Below, piece by piece: positions 38,449-46,555 of a stretch of DNA of 64,000 bases; position 1 is the first letter of the stretch; every line of letters begins with the position of its first letter. The translations under genes and the position numbers were made by a program. The stretch lies in contig QFPJ01000012.1 of assembly GCA_003241685.1 (NCBI GenBank), positions 12,061-76,060 on the forward strand. Direction: 5' to 3'. This DNA comes from Sphingopyxis macrogoltabida. GTDB taxonomy: Bacteria > Pseudomonadota > Alphaproteobacteria > Sphingomonadales > Sphingomonadaceae. The notes under the pieces were generated by a model, which saw only the letters and a program-made list of their open reading frames with translations, made no database searches and was not told the DNA's origin.

Positions 38449-38607
38449 ATGAGCATATCGCACCTTTCCGCCCTGCGGTCCCGTCACGCGGACCTCGACG
38501 AGAAAATTGCGAATGAAGAGCGGCGACCGGCACCCGACGCGGGCTTGCTGGCGCAGATGAAACGACAGAAATTGCGAATCAAGGAAGAGATGCTCGCCAG
38601 CGATTGA
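38449..38607 (+). CDS. YdcH-like small protein (DUF465)
   Basis: 52 aa. LRSRHADLDEKIANEERR and QMKRQKLRIKEEM repeat the DUF465 pattern of the divergent neighbour at 38128-38325. Ribosome site AAAGGAG lies 8 nt before ATG 38449. Probably duplicated and diverged from the neighbour or from a common ancestor. Confidence 0.82.
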   Translation: MSISHLSALRSRHADLDEKIANEERRPAPDAGLLAQMKRQKLRIKEEMLASD

Positions 38608-38664
38608 GCGAGCCGATAACAGGGCCCTACCGCCCCGCTGATCCCTCCCCCTGTAAAGAAGCGA

Positions 38665-39048
38665 TCAGCGCCGGCGGTAGAAGGGCCCGCGGTCCAGAAT
38701 CTGGATATGCGCCGGCACCTCGGCCTTCTGAACAACCTGACGACGCACCGCCTGCGGATTGACCGGACGGTCGAAGGCGATGCCGAACTTCCCTTCGCCC
38801 GACCACACGACGCGCCCCGGAACGGGGCCGACGTTGCGCAGGTCGACGACGACCGGACTGCCCTGTTCCACCGCGGCGACGCTTTCCGCCAGCATGCCGC
38901 CGGCAGACAGGTTCCGCACCCGCACCATCACGGCATCGCTCCGGCCCGGAACGGACACCGGGGCCTGCATGAACAGGCTGTCGCGGTCGTCGCTGCGCGA
39001 CAGCGCCGCAACCTCCTCGTCCAATGAAACTGGTCCCCGCGAATCCAT
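38665..39048 (-). CDS. PilZ domain protein
   Basis: 127 aa. VRVRNLSAGGMLAE (D/NxSxxG pattern) and VPGRVVWSGEGKFGIAF match the PilZ barrel. The N-terminal RxxxR switch is poorly kept (only DDRDSLFM region), so c-di-GMP binding may be weak or lost. C-terminal basic tail RGPFYRRR. Cytoplasmic. No operon partner. Confidence 0.8.
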   Translation of the reverse strand: MDSRGPVSLDEEVAALSRSDDRDSLFMQAPVSVPGRSDAVMVRVRNLSAGGMLAESVAAVEQGSPVVVDLRNVGPVPGRVVWSGEGKFGIAFDRPVNPQAVRRQVVQKAEVPAHIQILDRGPFYRRR

Positions 39049-39169
39049 GTGCGCCCCGATCCTACGCGTCGACTGATGACGCGGCGAATCTAGGGGGCAG
39101 CCCTTGCCGAATTGTAAATGCCGATGGCCGGTACGCCGAAAAGCGTCCCGCAGTGGCGCAGCTTCGCCG

Positions 39170-39631
39170 TCAATCCTCGCGCGAGATGCGCTCGTTGCGC
39201 TCGTGCCGCTCCTGCGCCTCCAGCGTCATCGTCGCGATCGGGCGCGCCTGCAGCCGGGCGAGCGAAATGGGTTCGCCCGTCACCGCGCAATAGCCATATT
39301 CGCCTTCGTCGATCCGGCGGATCGCGGAATCGATCTTGGCGATCAGCTTGCGCTGGCGATCACGGGTGCGCAGTTCGATCGCCCAGTCGGTCTCGCTCGA
39401 TGCGCGATCGGCCAGATCGGGTTCGCGCAGCGGGCCGTCCTGAAGATGCGCCAGCGTCGATTCCGATTCCGACAGGATCGACTTTTTCCAGGCGAGCAGC
39501 AGGCCACGGAAATATTCCTGCTGCCGCTCGTTCATAAACTCTTCGTCGTCGCTGGGGACATAATCCGAATCGAGGGAAGACTTGGCTTCGCGGAGCGCGT
39601 CGGCACCGACGTCGGCGGTCTGGGTCGGCAT
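39170..39631 (-). CDS. dksA: RNA polymerase-binding protein DksA
   Basis: 153 aa. Coiled coil with the tip residues DLADRASSETDWAIELRTRDRQRKLIAKID, which reach into the polymerase channel. The globular part reads GEYGYCAVTGEPISLARLQARPIATMTLEAQERHE: only one of the four zinc cysteines of the E. coli protein is kept. This is usual for alphaproteobacterial DksA and points to a zinc-independent form. Acts with ppGpp on rRNA and stress promoters. Confidence 0.93.
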   Translation of the reverse strand: MPTQTADVGADALREAKSSLDSDYVPSDDEEFMNERQQEYFRGLLLAWKKSILSESESTLAHLQDGPLREPDLADRASSETDWAIELRTRDRQRKLIAKIDSAIRRIDEGEYGYCAVTGEPISLARLQARPIATMTLEAQERHERNERISRED

Positions 39632-40056
39632 GACGGGCTCTTGCGTCCTTTCGTCTCGCGGAGCCGCCGGGTTGGCGGACCGGGGAGTGCGCCGCGCCTA
39701 TAACCAGCCGCCGGTTTCGACACAAGCGCCGAAGCATAATGGGCGGCGATCGGTGAAGGGCGGCTGAACCGTCCGGGCTCGCGACCGCGGCACCCGGCAA
39801 GAGCGTCCATTCTGTCCCGCATCGGTGCGAATATCGCCGATCTGTATGGAATTTCCTTCTTTTTCGTGCTGTTTTGGGACAGTTAGCGCAATCGGGGTTG
39901 ATTCCAGCCTTCGAATCCCGCTGTCGGACAGGCAAAGACGGTTAACGCAATTGCCCTGTTCACAAAGCTTTGGCCTTTAGGCGATAGCGATGGTGCAGGC
40001 GGGCGTCGGGGTGTGGCGCTTTCCCACCAAACAACGGGAAAAGAGAGAGAAAAACC
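39632..40056. other. Gene-free stretch upstream of the Ser-rich gene
   Basis: 425 bp, no gene seen. It holds an AT-richer segment around 39845-39890 (TTTCTTTTTCGTGC, GTTTTGGGACAG) and a GTTAAC at about 39941, likely promoter sequence for the neighbours. Confidence 0.4.
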
Positions 40057-41406
40057 ATGTCTGTCCGAATGGCCCTCGCAAAGCTTTGCGCCTGCACCTG
40101 TGGCGGCGCGATCATCGGCGGCGGCGCGATGCAGATTTCCGACGTTCCGGCGGCGCGCGCCCAGACGGCGAAACCCTGTGCGCCCTGCAGCCCGAAGAAA
40201 GTCGTCCGCAAGCGCCACGCCGCGAAGAAGCCCGTGAAGCGCGTCCGCCGCGTCGTCACGACGAAGCGCGTCATTCGCCAGGCCGCGCCGCAGACGCAGG
40301 TCGTCACGCAGACGATCCCCCTGCCCCCCATCCCCTATGCCCCCTTTCCCGGCCGCAATGACGGCTTCACGGGCGGCGGTGGCGGCGGCGGCGTGACGGT
40401 GATCGGCGGCGGACTGGGCGGCGGCTTCGGCGGCGGATTTTTCGGCGGCTTCTTCGGCGGCAGCAGCGGCGGCGGAGGCGGCGGCAGCGTCGTGATCACG
40501 TCGACGACCTCGACGTCCTCGTCGGGCGGAACCTCATCGGGCGGAAGCTCGTCGGACGGTACGTCGAGCACCAGCGGCAGCTCGACCGGCGGCATCAATA
40601 TCGACATCGACATCGACAATTCGGGGACGATCAGCTCGACATCGTCGGGCAACGTCAGTTCGACCAGTTCGACCGGCGGCGTTTCGACGTCGACCGGCGG
40701 CGTAAGCACCTCGACGGGGGGCGTCAGCACCTCGACCGGGGGCGTCTCGACGTCGTCGGGGAATGTCTCGACCTCTTCCGGCAACGTCTCGACATCGACG
40801 GGCGGCGTCAGCACATCCTCGTCGAGCAGCAGTTCGTCGTCGAGTTCCTCGTCGTCTTCCTCTTCGTCGTCGTCCAGTTCATCCTCTTCGGGCGGCGGCA
40901 GCTCGTCGAAGGGCGGCAGCTCGCACGGCAGTTCCGGTTGGGGCAGCTCGTCGAAGGGCGGCAGTTCGCATGGCAGCTCGGGTTGGGGCAGTTCGTCGCG
41001 CGGCGGCGGTTCGAGCGGCTCCAGCGGCTCGTCCAGCGGCGGCTCGTCCTCTTCGTCGTCGGGCGGCTCTTCGTCCAGCTCATCCTCATCGTCCTCCTCT
41101 TCGTCGAGCAGCAGTTCGTCGAGCGGTGCGACCTCGTCGGGCGCGACTGGCGGCAGCAGCAGCTTCGGCTCGTCGACCAGCACCGGCTCGTCCTCGTCGA
41201 GCAGCAGCTCGTCGTCCTCTTCGTCGAGCAGTTCCTCCTCGTCCTCGTCGTCCAGCTCGAACGGCAGCACCAGCAGTTCGTCGGGCGATCCGACGCCGGT
41301 GCCCGCACCGCCGATGCTGTTGCTCTTCGGTGCCGCCGCCGCCGCGCTCGTCGCGCGCCGGCGGGTCGCCAACCGCAACGACGACCAGGATCAGGACGCC
41401 GCCTGA
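40057..41406 (+). CDS. Exported Ser/Gly low-complexity protein with PEP-CTERM-like sorting tail
   Basis: 449 aa. Leader to about residue 36 (ARAQ), then a very basic stretch (KKVVRKRHAAKKPVKRVRR), a Pro-rich segment, a glycine-rich block, and then a huge Ser/Gly region (about 145-410) with tandem GGVSTST units, a GSSSKGGSSHGSSGW duplication and long poly-Ser runs. The end is PVPAPPMLLLFGAAAAALVARRR plus a short acidic tail: motif, membrane helix and Arg cluster in the layout of PEP-CTERM/exosortase sorting signals, with A for E. It is probably delivered to and cleaved at the cell surface. Function unknown. On the opposite strand the Ser codons read as an acidic shadow frame. Confidence 0.72.
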   Translation: MSVRMALAKLCACTCGGAIIGGGAMQISDVPAARAQTAKPCAPCSPKKVVRKRHAAKKPVKRVRRVVTTKRVIRQAAPQTQVVTQTIPLPPIPYAPFPGRNDGFTGGGGGGGVTVIGGGLGGGFGGGFFGGFFGGSSGGGGGGSVVITSTTSTSSSGGTSSGGSSSDGTSSTSGSSTGGINIDIDIDNSGTISSTSSGNVSSTSSTGGVSTSTGGVSTSTGGVSTSTGGVSTSSGNVSTSSGNVSTSTGGVSTSSSSSSSSSSSSSSSSSSSSSSSSSGGGSSSKGGSSHGSSGWGSSSKGGSSHGSSGWGSSSRGGGSSGSSGSSSGGSSSSSSGGSSSSSSSSSSSSSSSSSSSGATSSGATGGSSSFGSSTSTGSSSSSSSSSSSSSSSSSSSSSSSSNGSTSSSSGDPTPVPAPPMLLLFGAAAAALVARRRVANRNDDQDQDAA

Positions 41407-41485
41407 TCCGGCCCGCCGCGCCCAACGGCGCGGTTGCACGAAAGCGACGATCGCTTTAGCGCCTCGACATGCGAAGGAGGCGGAT

Positions 41486-41701
41486 ATGCGCGAACGGCTG
41501 GCAATGATATTGGCGCCGCTGCTGTTGCTGACGGGCTGTGCGACGACGACGCGCGGCTGGACCGGACCCGACACCGAAAGCTTTGCCGACGCCCACGCCG
41601 ATTGCCGCAGCCGAACGGCGGCGCTGGGCGGACAGGCATCGCGGCAATTCGCGGTCGAGACCTGTCTGGTCGGCAAGGGGTGGACCCCGCCCCGCCGTTG
41701 A
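41486..41701 (+). CDS. Small lipoprotein
   Basis: 71 aa. Leader MRERLAMILAPLLLLTGC with lipobox LLTGC, then a short mature part with cysteines in ADCRSR and ETCLVG, which may form a disulfide. GAAGGAGG lies 5 nt before ATG. Unknown function; similar small lipoproteins are common in sphingomonads. Lies between the Ser-rich gene and serS. Confidence 0.72.
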   Translation: MRERLAMILAPLLLLTGCATTTRGWTGPDTESFADAHADCRSRTAALGGQASRQFAVETCLVGKGWTPPRR

Positions 41702-41768
41702 CGCCGGATGACCGCGTCCGTCGACGCACGGGGTTGCGCCGGCCGGGCGGCGGCGCCATAGCGCGCCC

Positions 41769-43043
41769 ATGCACGACATCCGCCTGATCCGGGACGATCC
41801 CGCCGCTTTCGACGCCGGCCTCGCACGCCGCGGTGCCCCGCCCCTGTCCGCCGAAATATTGGCGACGGACGCATCGCTACGCGCCTTGCAGACCGAAATT
41901 CAGGGCGCGCTGGCCCGGCGCAACGAAGCGTCGAAACTGATCGGTCAGGCGATGGCGCAGGGCGACCGGGACAAGGCCGAGGCGCTGAAGGCCGAGGTCG
42001 CCGACCTGAAGGCCGCGCTGCCGGCGAAGGAAGACGCCGAACGCGACCAGCTTGCCGCGTTGCAGGACAGGCTTGCCGCGCTGCCCAACCTGCCCGCCGC
42101 CGACGTGCCCGACGGCGCGGACGAGGCGAGCAATGTCGAGGTCGCGCGCTGGGGCACCCCGCGCGATTTCGACTTCGACCCGAGGGAACATGCCGATTTC
42201 GCGCCCGCGCTGGGGCTGGACTTCGAAACGGCCGCGAAGATGTCGGGCGCGCGCTTCGCCTTTCTGAAGGGACAGATGGCGCGCCTCGAACGCGCGCTTG
42301 GCCAATATATGCTCGACCGGCAGACGATCGACGCGGGCTACAGCGAATGCGCGACGCCGCTGCTGGTCCGCGACGAAGCGGCGTTCGGCACGGCGCAGCT
42401 TCCCAAATTCCGCGAGGACCTGTTCCAGACCACCGATGGCCGCTGGCTGATCTCCACGTCCGAGATGAGCCTGACCAACGCGGTGCGCGAGGAGATATTG
42501 GCCGAGGCCGACCTGCCGGTCCGCATGACCGGCCTGACCCCCTGTTTCCGGTCCGAAGCGGGCGCGGCGGGGCGCGACACGCGCGGCTATATCCGCCAGC
42601 ACCAGTTCTGGAAGGTCGAACTGGTGTCGGTCACGCGGCCCGAGGACAGCGACGCCGAACTGGAGCGCAAGACGCGGGCGGCCGAATCGATCCTGGAAGC
42701 ACTGGAACTGCCCTATCGCCGGATGCTGCTGTGCGCGGGCGACATGGGCTTTTCGGCCCGCAAAACCTATGATCTGGAAGTGTGGTTGCCCGGTCAGGGC
42801 GCCTATCGCGAGATTTCCAGCTGTTCCAACTGCGGCGATTTTCAGGCGCGGCGGATGAACACGCGCTTTCGCCGCGAAGGCGTGAAAAGCAATGAATTCG
42901 TCCACACGCTGAACGGGTCGGGTCTGGCGGTCGGCCGCACGCTGGTTGCGATTCTGGAAAATTACCAGCAGGCGGACGGCAGCGTCGATGTCCCGGCGGT
43001 GCTGCTGCCCTATATGGGCGGGATAACCAGGCTGACGCCCTGA
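41769..43043 (+). CDS. serS: Seryl-tRNA synthetase
   Basis: 424 aa. The N-terminal antiparallel coiled coil (about 25-105) grips tRNA-Ser. The class II core has TSEMSLTN, motif 2 FRSEAGAAGRDTRGY and QHQFWKVE, SSCSNCGDFQARR and motif 3 NGSGLAVGRTLVAILENYQ. Complete. It ends 116 bp before surE, with a repeat pair in between. Confidence 0.97.
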   Translation: MHDIRLIRDDPAAFDAGLARRGAPPLSAEILATDASLRALQTEIQGALARRNEASKLIGQAMAQGDRDKAEALKAEVADLKAALPAKEDAERDQLAALQDRLAALPNLPAADVPDGADEASNVEVARWGTPRDFDFDPREHADFAPALGLDFETAAKMSGARFAFLKGQMARLERALGQYMLDRQTIDAGYSECATPLLVRDEAAFGTAQLPKFREDLFQTTDGRWLISTSEMSLTNAVREEILAEADLPVRMTGLTPCFRSEAGAAGRDTRGYIRQHQFWKVELVSVTRPEDSDAELERKTRAAESILEALELPYRRMLLCAGDMGFSARKTYDLEVWLPGQGAYREISSCSNCGDFQARRMNTRFRREGVKSNEFVHTLNGSGLAVGRTLVAILENYQQADGSVDVPAVLLPYMGGITRLTP

Positions 43044-43045
43044 CC

Positions 43046-43140
43046 CGTCCTTGCGAGCGCAGCGAAGCAATCTCCAGCCTTCGACCGCGTGCAGCCTTTC
43101 TGCTGGAGATTGCTTCGTCGCTGCGCTCCTCGCAATGACG
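43046..43140. repeat. Inverted pair of the CGTCATTGCGAG family between serS and surE
   Basis: CGTCCTTGCGAGCGCAGCGA to CTCCAGC (43078), and the inverted GCTGGAGATTGCTTCGTCGC to CGCAATGACG (43102-43140). Spacer 23 bp. It begins 3 nt after the serS stop codon. Confidence 0.88.
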
Positions 43141-43159
43141 ACATGTTTGGATTGAAGCG

Positions 43160-43930
43160 ATGCGCATTCTGCTGACCAACGACGATGGCTATCACGCTCC
43201 CGGGATGGCCGTTCTGGAAGCGATCGCGCGCCAGCTTTCGGACGATATCTGGGTCTGCGCGCCTGCCGAGGAACAATCGGGCGCGGGCCACTCGCTGACC
43301 CTGTCCCGCCCCGTGCGCATCCGCCGGCACGGCGACCGGCGCTGGTCGTGCAGCGGCACCCCGACCGATTCGGTGATGATGGCGATCGGCCGGCTGATGC
43401 CGGACAAGCCCGACCTGATCCTGTCGGGCGTCAATCGCGGCGCCAATCTGGGCGACGACGTGACCTATTCAGGCACCGTGTCCGCCGCGATCGAGGGGGC
43501 ACTGGCCGGCATCCGCGCGATCGCGCTCAGCCAGGTTTATGCCCGCGAGGGGATGGGCGATACCGTGCCGTTCGCCGTCGCGGAGGCATGGGGCGCGACC
43601 GTCCTGCGCCCGCTGCTCGACCATGACATGCCGCCGCGCACCCTGATCAACGTCAACTTTCCCGCCATCGCGCCCGAAATGGTGCAGGGCATCCGCGTGA
43701 CGCGGCAGGGGTTTCACGATTACGGCCGCGGTTCGATCGTCGAGGGCACCGACCCGCGCGGCTACCCCTATTTCTGGTTCGGACTGCACGGCATCGAACA
43801 TTCGCCGGGCCATGACAGCGACCTGGAGGCGATCGCCGACGGCTTTATTTCGGTGACGCCGCTTCAGCTCGATCTGACGCACGACGCCTCGCTCGGCGCC
43901 CTGCGGACCGCCTATACTCGTCCCACTTAG
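43160..43930 (+). CDS. surE: 5'/3'-nucleotidase SurE
   Basis: 256 aa. Metal-binding TNDDG at 6-10, APAEEQSGAGHSLT, GTPTDSV and SGVNRGANLGDDVTYSGTVSAA are family signatures. Cleaves nucleoside monophosphates and short polyphosphates. It is followed by the NlpD-like gene; the pcm gene that often lies between surE and nlpD is absent. Confidence 0.95.
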   Translation: MRILLTNDDGYHAPGMAVLEAIARQLSDDIWVCAPAEEQSGAGHSLTLSRPVRIRRHGDRRWSCSGTPTDSVMMAIGRLMPDKPDLILSGVNRGANLGDDVTYSGTVSAAIEGALAGIRAIALSQVYAREGMGDTVPFAVAEAWGATVLRPLLDHDMPPRTLINVNFPAIAPEMVQGIRVTRQGFHDYGRGSIVEGTDPRGYPYFWFGLHGIEHSPGHDSDLEAIADGFISVTPLQLDLTHDASLGALRTAYTRPT

Positions 43931-43979
43931 GGACAGAACGCCACTGGAAAAGCGCGTGCCGCTCTGGCAAGCAGCGGTG

Positions 43980-45080
43980 ATGGGGGGAATTAACCATCGT
44001 ATCGCGCGGCTGACGCCGCTGGCGGGCGGCCTGATGCTGGCCGCCTGCATTCCGGCAGCGACCAATCCGCGGCCCGCCGCAAGCGTTCCCGAAGCGCGAA
44101 CCAGCGACGGCGCGGACGCCTTGCCGGCCTTCGATTTCGAACGCCGCCCGGTGACGGAGGTCGTCGGCGGCGACGCGCGGCCGACCTGGACGCTGAAGCC
44201 GGTCGTCACCAACGCCGCGCGCGTGGCGCCGGCCACCTATATCGTGCGTCCGGGCGATACGCTGCGGTCGATCGGCGCGATGAGCGGTGCCGGGTCGGAG
44301 GCGATCGCGATGGAAAATGACCTGACCGCGCCCTATACGCTGTATGTCGGTCAGGCGCTGCGGATACCCGGCGGCCTGTATCACCGCGTCGGCGCGGGCG
44401 AAACCGGCATCGGCATCGCCCATGCCTATCGCGTCGACTGGGGCGAGATCGTCACCATCAACGCGCTTGCCGAACCCTATATCCTGCGCGTCGGACAGCG
44501 GCTGCGGCTTCCCGATCATGCTGCCGCCCAGCCGCCCCGCGCACCCGATGTGTCGGCCCGCGCCGCCGCCTTCACGCTGGACATCGACGACATCGTCACG
44601 GGCAGTCAGCCCGCAATCGCCGAACGCGCGCGCCCTGCTGTCGCCACGGCCGCGCCGCGGGCGCCGGTCACGACGGCCGTCGCGCCGCCCGCCAGCTTTT
44701 CGGGCCGTTTCCAATGGCCGTTGACCGGGCCGATCCTGGCCCGCTTCGGCCAGCTCGCACCCGGCAAGGTCAACGACGGGATCAATATCGGCGTGGCCGA
44801 AGGCACGCCGATCCACGCCGCCGCCAACGGCGTCGTGGCCTATGCCGGCGACCAGATCGGCGTGTACGGCGGGCTGATCCTGATCGATCATGGCGGCGGC
44901 TGGATGAGCGCCTATGGCCACGCCAGCCTGTTGTCGGTGCCGCGCGGCCAGGCGGTGAAGGCGGGCGACGTCATCGGCCGCGCCGGCGCCACCGGACAGG
45001 TGCAATCGTCGCAACTCCATTTTCAGCTTCGCAAGAATAGGCTACCCGTCGACCCGATGAAGCAATTGCCCCCGCGATGA
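43980..45080 (+). CDS. LysM/M23 NlpD-like lipoprotein, probably catalytically inactive
   Basis: 366 aa. Leader ends LMLAAC (lipobox). Two LysM domains follow (YIVRPGDTLRSIG and HRVGAGETGIGIAHAY), an Ala/Pro linker, then an M23 domain. In the M23 domain the usual HxGxD metal motif reads NDGIN, so His and Asp are replaced, while AYGHAS and LHFQLR remain. This is the pattern of NlpD/EnvC, which do not cleave but activate amidases. The start may be ATG 43980 or GTG 43956. Position after surE supports the NlpD assignment. Overlaps the next gene by 4 nt. Confidence 0.85.
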   Translation: MGGINHRIARLTPLAGGLMLAACIPAATNPRPAASVPEARTSDGADALPAFDFERRPVTEVVGGDARPTWTLKPVVTNAARVAPATYIVRPGDTLRSIGAMSGAGSEAIAMENDLTAPYTLYVGQALRIPGGLYHRVGAGETGIGIAHAYRVDWGEIVTINALAEPYILRVGQRLRLPDHAAAQPPRAPDVSARAAAFTLDIDDIVTGSQPAIAERARPAVATAAPRAPVTTAVAPPASFSGRFQWPLTGPILARFGQLAPGKVNDGINIGVAEGTPIHAAANGVVAYAGDQIGVYGGLILIDHGGGWMSAYGHASLLSVPRGQAVKAGDVIGRAGATGQVQSSQLHFQLRKNRLPVDPMKQLPPR

Positions 45081-46123
45081 GCGACCGGCGGTCGACGAAA
45101 GTCCGGATACAGCAGGGAATCCTGACCCTGCGCCGGGCGACGCGCTGGCCCGTCTGGGCCGATGTCGTGACGCGGCTGGGCGTGGCCTTTCTGCTGATCG
45201 GCATCGTCGTGCTGGTCCACTGGATCGATCGCGACGGCCTGATCGACCATCATGACGGCCAGATCAGCTTCCTCGACGTCGTCTATTTCACGATGATATC
45301 GGTCACGACGACCGGCTTCGGCGATATTGCCCCGGTGTCCGATCGGTCGCGGCTGATCGAAGCGGTGATCGTCACGCCGATCCGCATCGCGGTGCTCTTC
45401 ATCTTCGTCGGCACCGCCTATCAATTCGTCATCAAGCGCACATGGGAAAAATGGCGTATGGCCCGCATCCAGGCAAAGCTCACCAACCATATCGTCGTCC
45501 TCGGCTTCGGGATCAGCGGCAGCGAAGCGGTCAAGGAATTGATCGCGCGCGGGACCGATCCCGCCTGCATCGTCGTGATCGATCCGTCGCGCGGCCGCAC
45601 CAACGCGGCCGAAGCGATGGGCTGCAACGTGCTGGAGGGCGACGCCTCCAACGACGAGACATTGCTCCAGGTCCGCATCGGCGAGGCGAAAGCGGTGCTG
45701 GTGTCCGCCGGGCGCGACGACGCATCGATCCTGATCGTGCTCACTGTCCGCCACTTGGCGCCCGATGTGCCGATCAGCGTCGTCATTCGCGCGCAGGACA
45801 ATGAATTGCTGGCACGCCAGGCGGGCGCGAACAATGTCATCAATCCGGTGAACTTCACCGGCCACCTGCTGGCGGGATCGGCGCAGGGCGCGCATGTCGC
45901 CGACTATATGGCCGATCTCGCCTCGATCGGCGGCAAGGTTCAACTGCGCGAGCGGCCCGTCAGCGCCGAAGAGGTCGGCCGCGGGCTGGACCAGCTGGCC
46001 AGCCGCGGGCGCGGCCTGCGCATCTATCGCGGCGACCAGGCGATCGGGTTCTGGGAGCCGGAGGCCAATGTGCTGCGGGCGGGCGACATGATCGTCGAGG
46101 TCATCCCGTGCGAGGCGGGTTGA
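45077..46123 (+). CDS. Potassium channel with RCK (TrkA-N) domain
   Basis: 348 aa. Two membrane helices (about 32-49 and 97-118) flank the pore loop with selectivity filter TTGFGD at 78-83 (GFGD form). The cytoplasmic RCK part starts at about 138 (HIVVLGFGISGSE), a Rossmann motif that binds NAD or nucleotides, followed by a second lobe with GRGLRIYRG. Membrane K+ channel gated by ligand. The ATG overlaps the stop of the NlpD-like gene as ATGA. Confidence 0.92.
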   Translation: MSDRRSTKVRIQQGILTLRRATRWPVWADVVTRLGVAFLLIGIVVLVHWIDRDGLIDHHDGQISFLDVVYFTMISVTTTGFGDIAPVSDRSRLIEAVIVTPIRIAVLFIFVGTAYQFVIKRTWEKWRMARIQAKLTNHIVVLGFGISGSEAVKELIARGTDPACIVVIDPSRGRTNAAEAMGCNVLEGDASNDETLLQVRIGEAKAVLVSAGRDDASILIVLTVRHLAPDVPISVVIRAQDNELLARQAGANNVINPVNFTGHLLAGSAQGAHVADYMADLASIGGKVQLRERPVSAEEVGRGLDQLASRGRGLRIYRGDQAIGFWEPEANVLRAGDMIVEVIPCEAG

Positions 46124-46133
46124 CCGGCACGCG

Positions 46134-46460
46134 TCAGCTGCGTCCGTAAAGCCAGGCGGCCCACAGCCACCCGGCGATCAGCAGGGTTCCACCGATCGGC
46201 GTTACCGCACCCAGCCAGCGCGGCCCGCCCAGCGCCATCGCATAGAGGGTGACGGCGAACAGCGTCCCGCCGGCGAGCAGCATCCACGCCGGGCCGCGCG
46301 CGAATCCCATGATCGCCAGCGCGCCGACCGCGTGAATCAGCTGATACAGCCCGCCGGTCCGCAGCCATTCCGCCGCCTGCGGGCTCGCCGCGCCATGCGC
46401 GCCAAACGCCCCCGCCGCGACCGCAACCGCCGCCGAAACTGCCGCAAACGCTCCTATCAT
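46134..46460 (-). CDS. DUF423 membrane protein
   Basis: 108 aa with three to four membrane helices. GAFGAHG, then YQLIHAVGALAIM and GTLFAVTLYAMALGG, TPIGGTLLIAGWLW: the DUF423 family pattern. Function unknown. Convergent with the K+ channel gene, divergent from rimO. Confidence 0.9.
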   Translation of the reverse strand: MIGAFAAVSAAVAVAAGAFGAHGAASPQAAEWLRTGGLYQLIHAVGALAIMGFARGPAWMLLAGGTLFAVTLYAMALGGPRWLGAVTPIGGTLLIAGWLWAAWLYGRS

Positions 46461-46555
46461 GCCGATTCATCCTTCTGCGCGGCGGATCGGCCGCCCGCCC
46501 CGCTTAGCGCCGCGCGTGACAAAGCTGCAAGAATCGATTAAGGGCGCCGCCAATC

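Noticed and set aside
40680..41300. Tandem repeats that might be a CRISPR or minisatellite
   Set aside because: They are codon-phased (GGVSTST, poly-Ser) inside an open frame; no unique spacers.
40335..41378. Very acidic open frame (Asp/Glu-rich, 347 aa) on the minus strand
   Set aside because: Antisense of Ser codons tcg/tcc/agc gives Asp/Glu-like codons. The plus-strand protein has leader, ribosome context and sorting tail.
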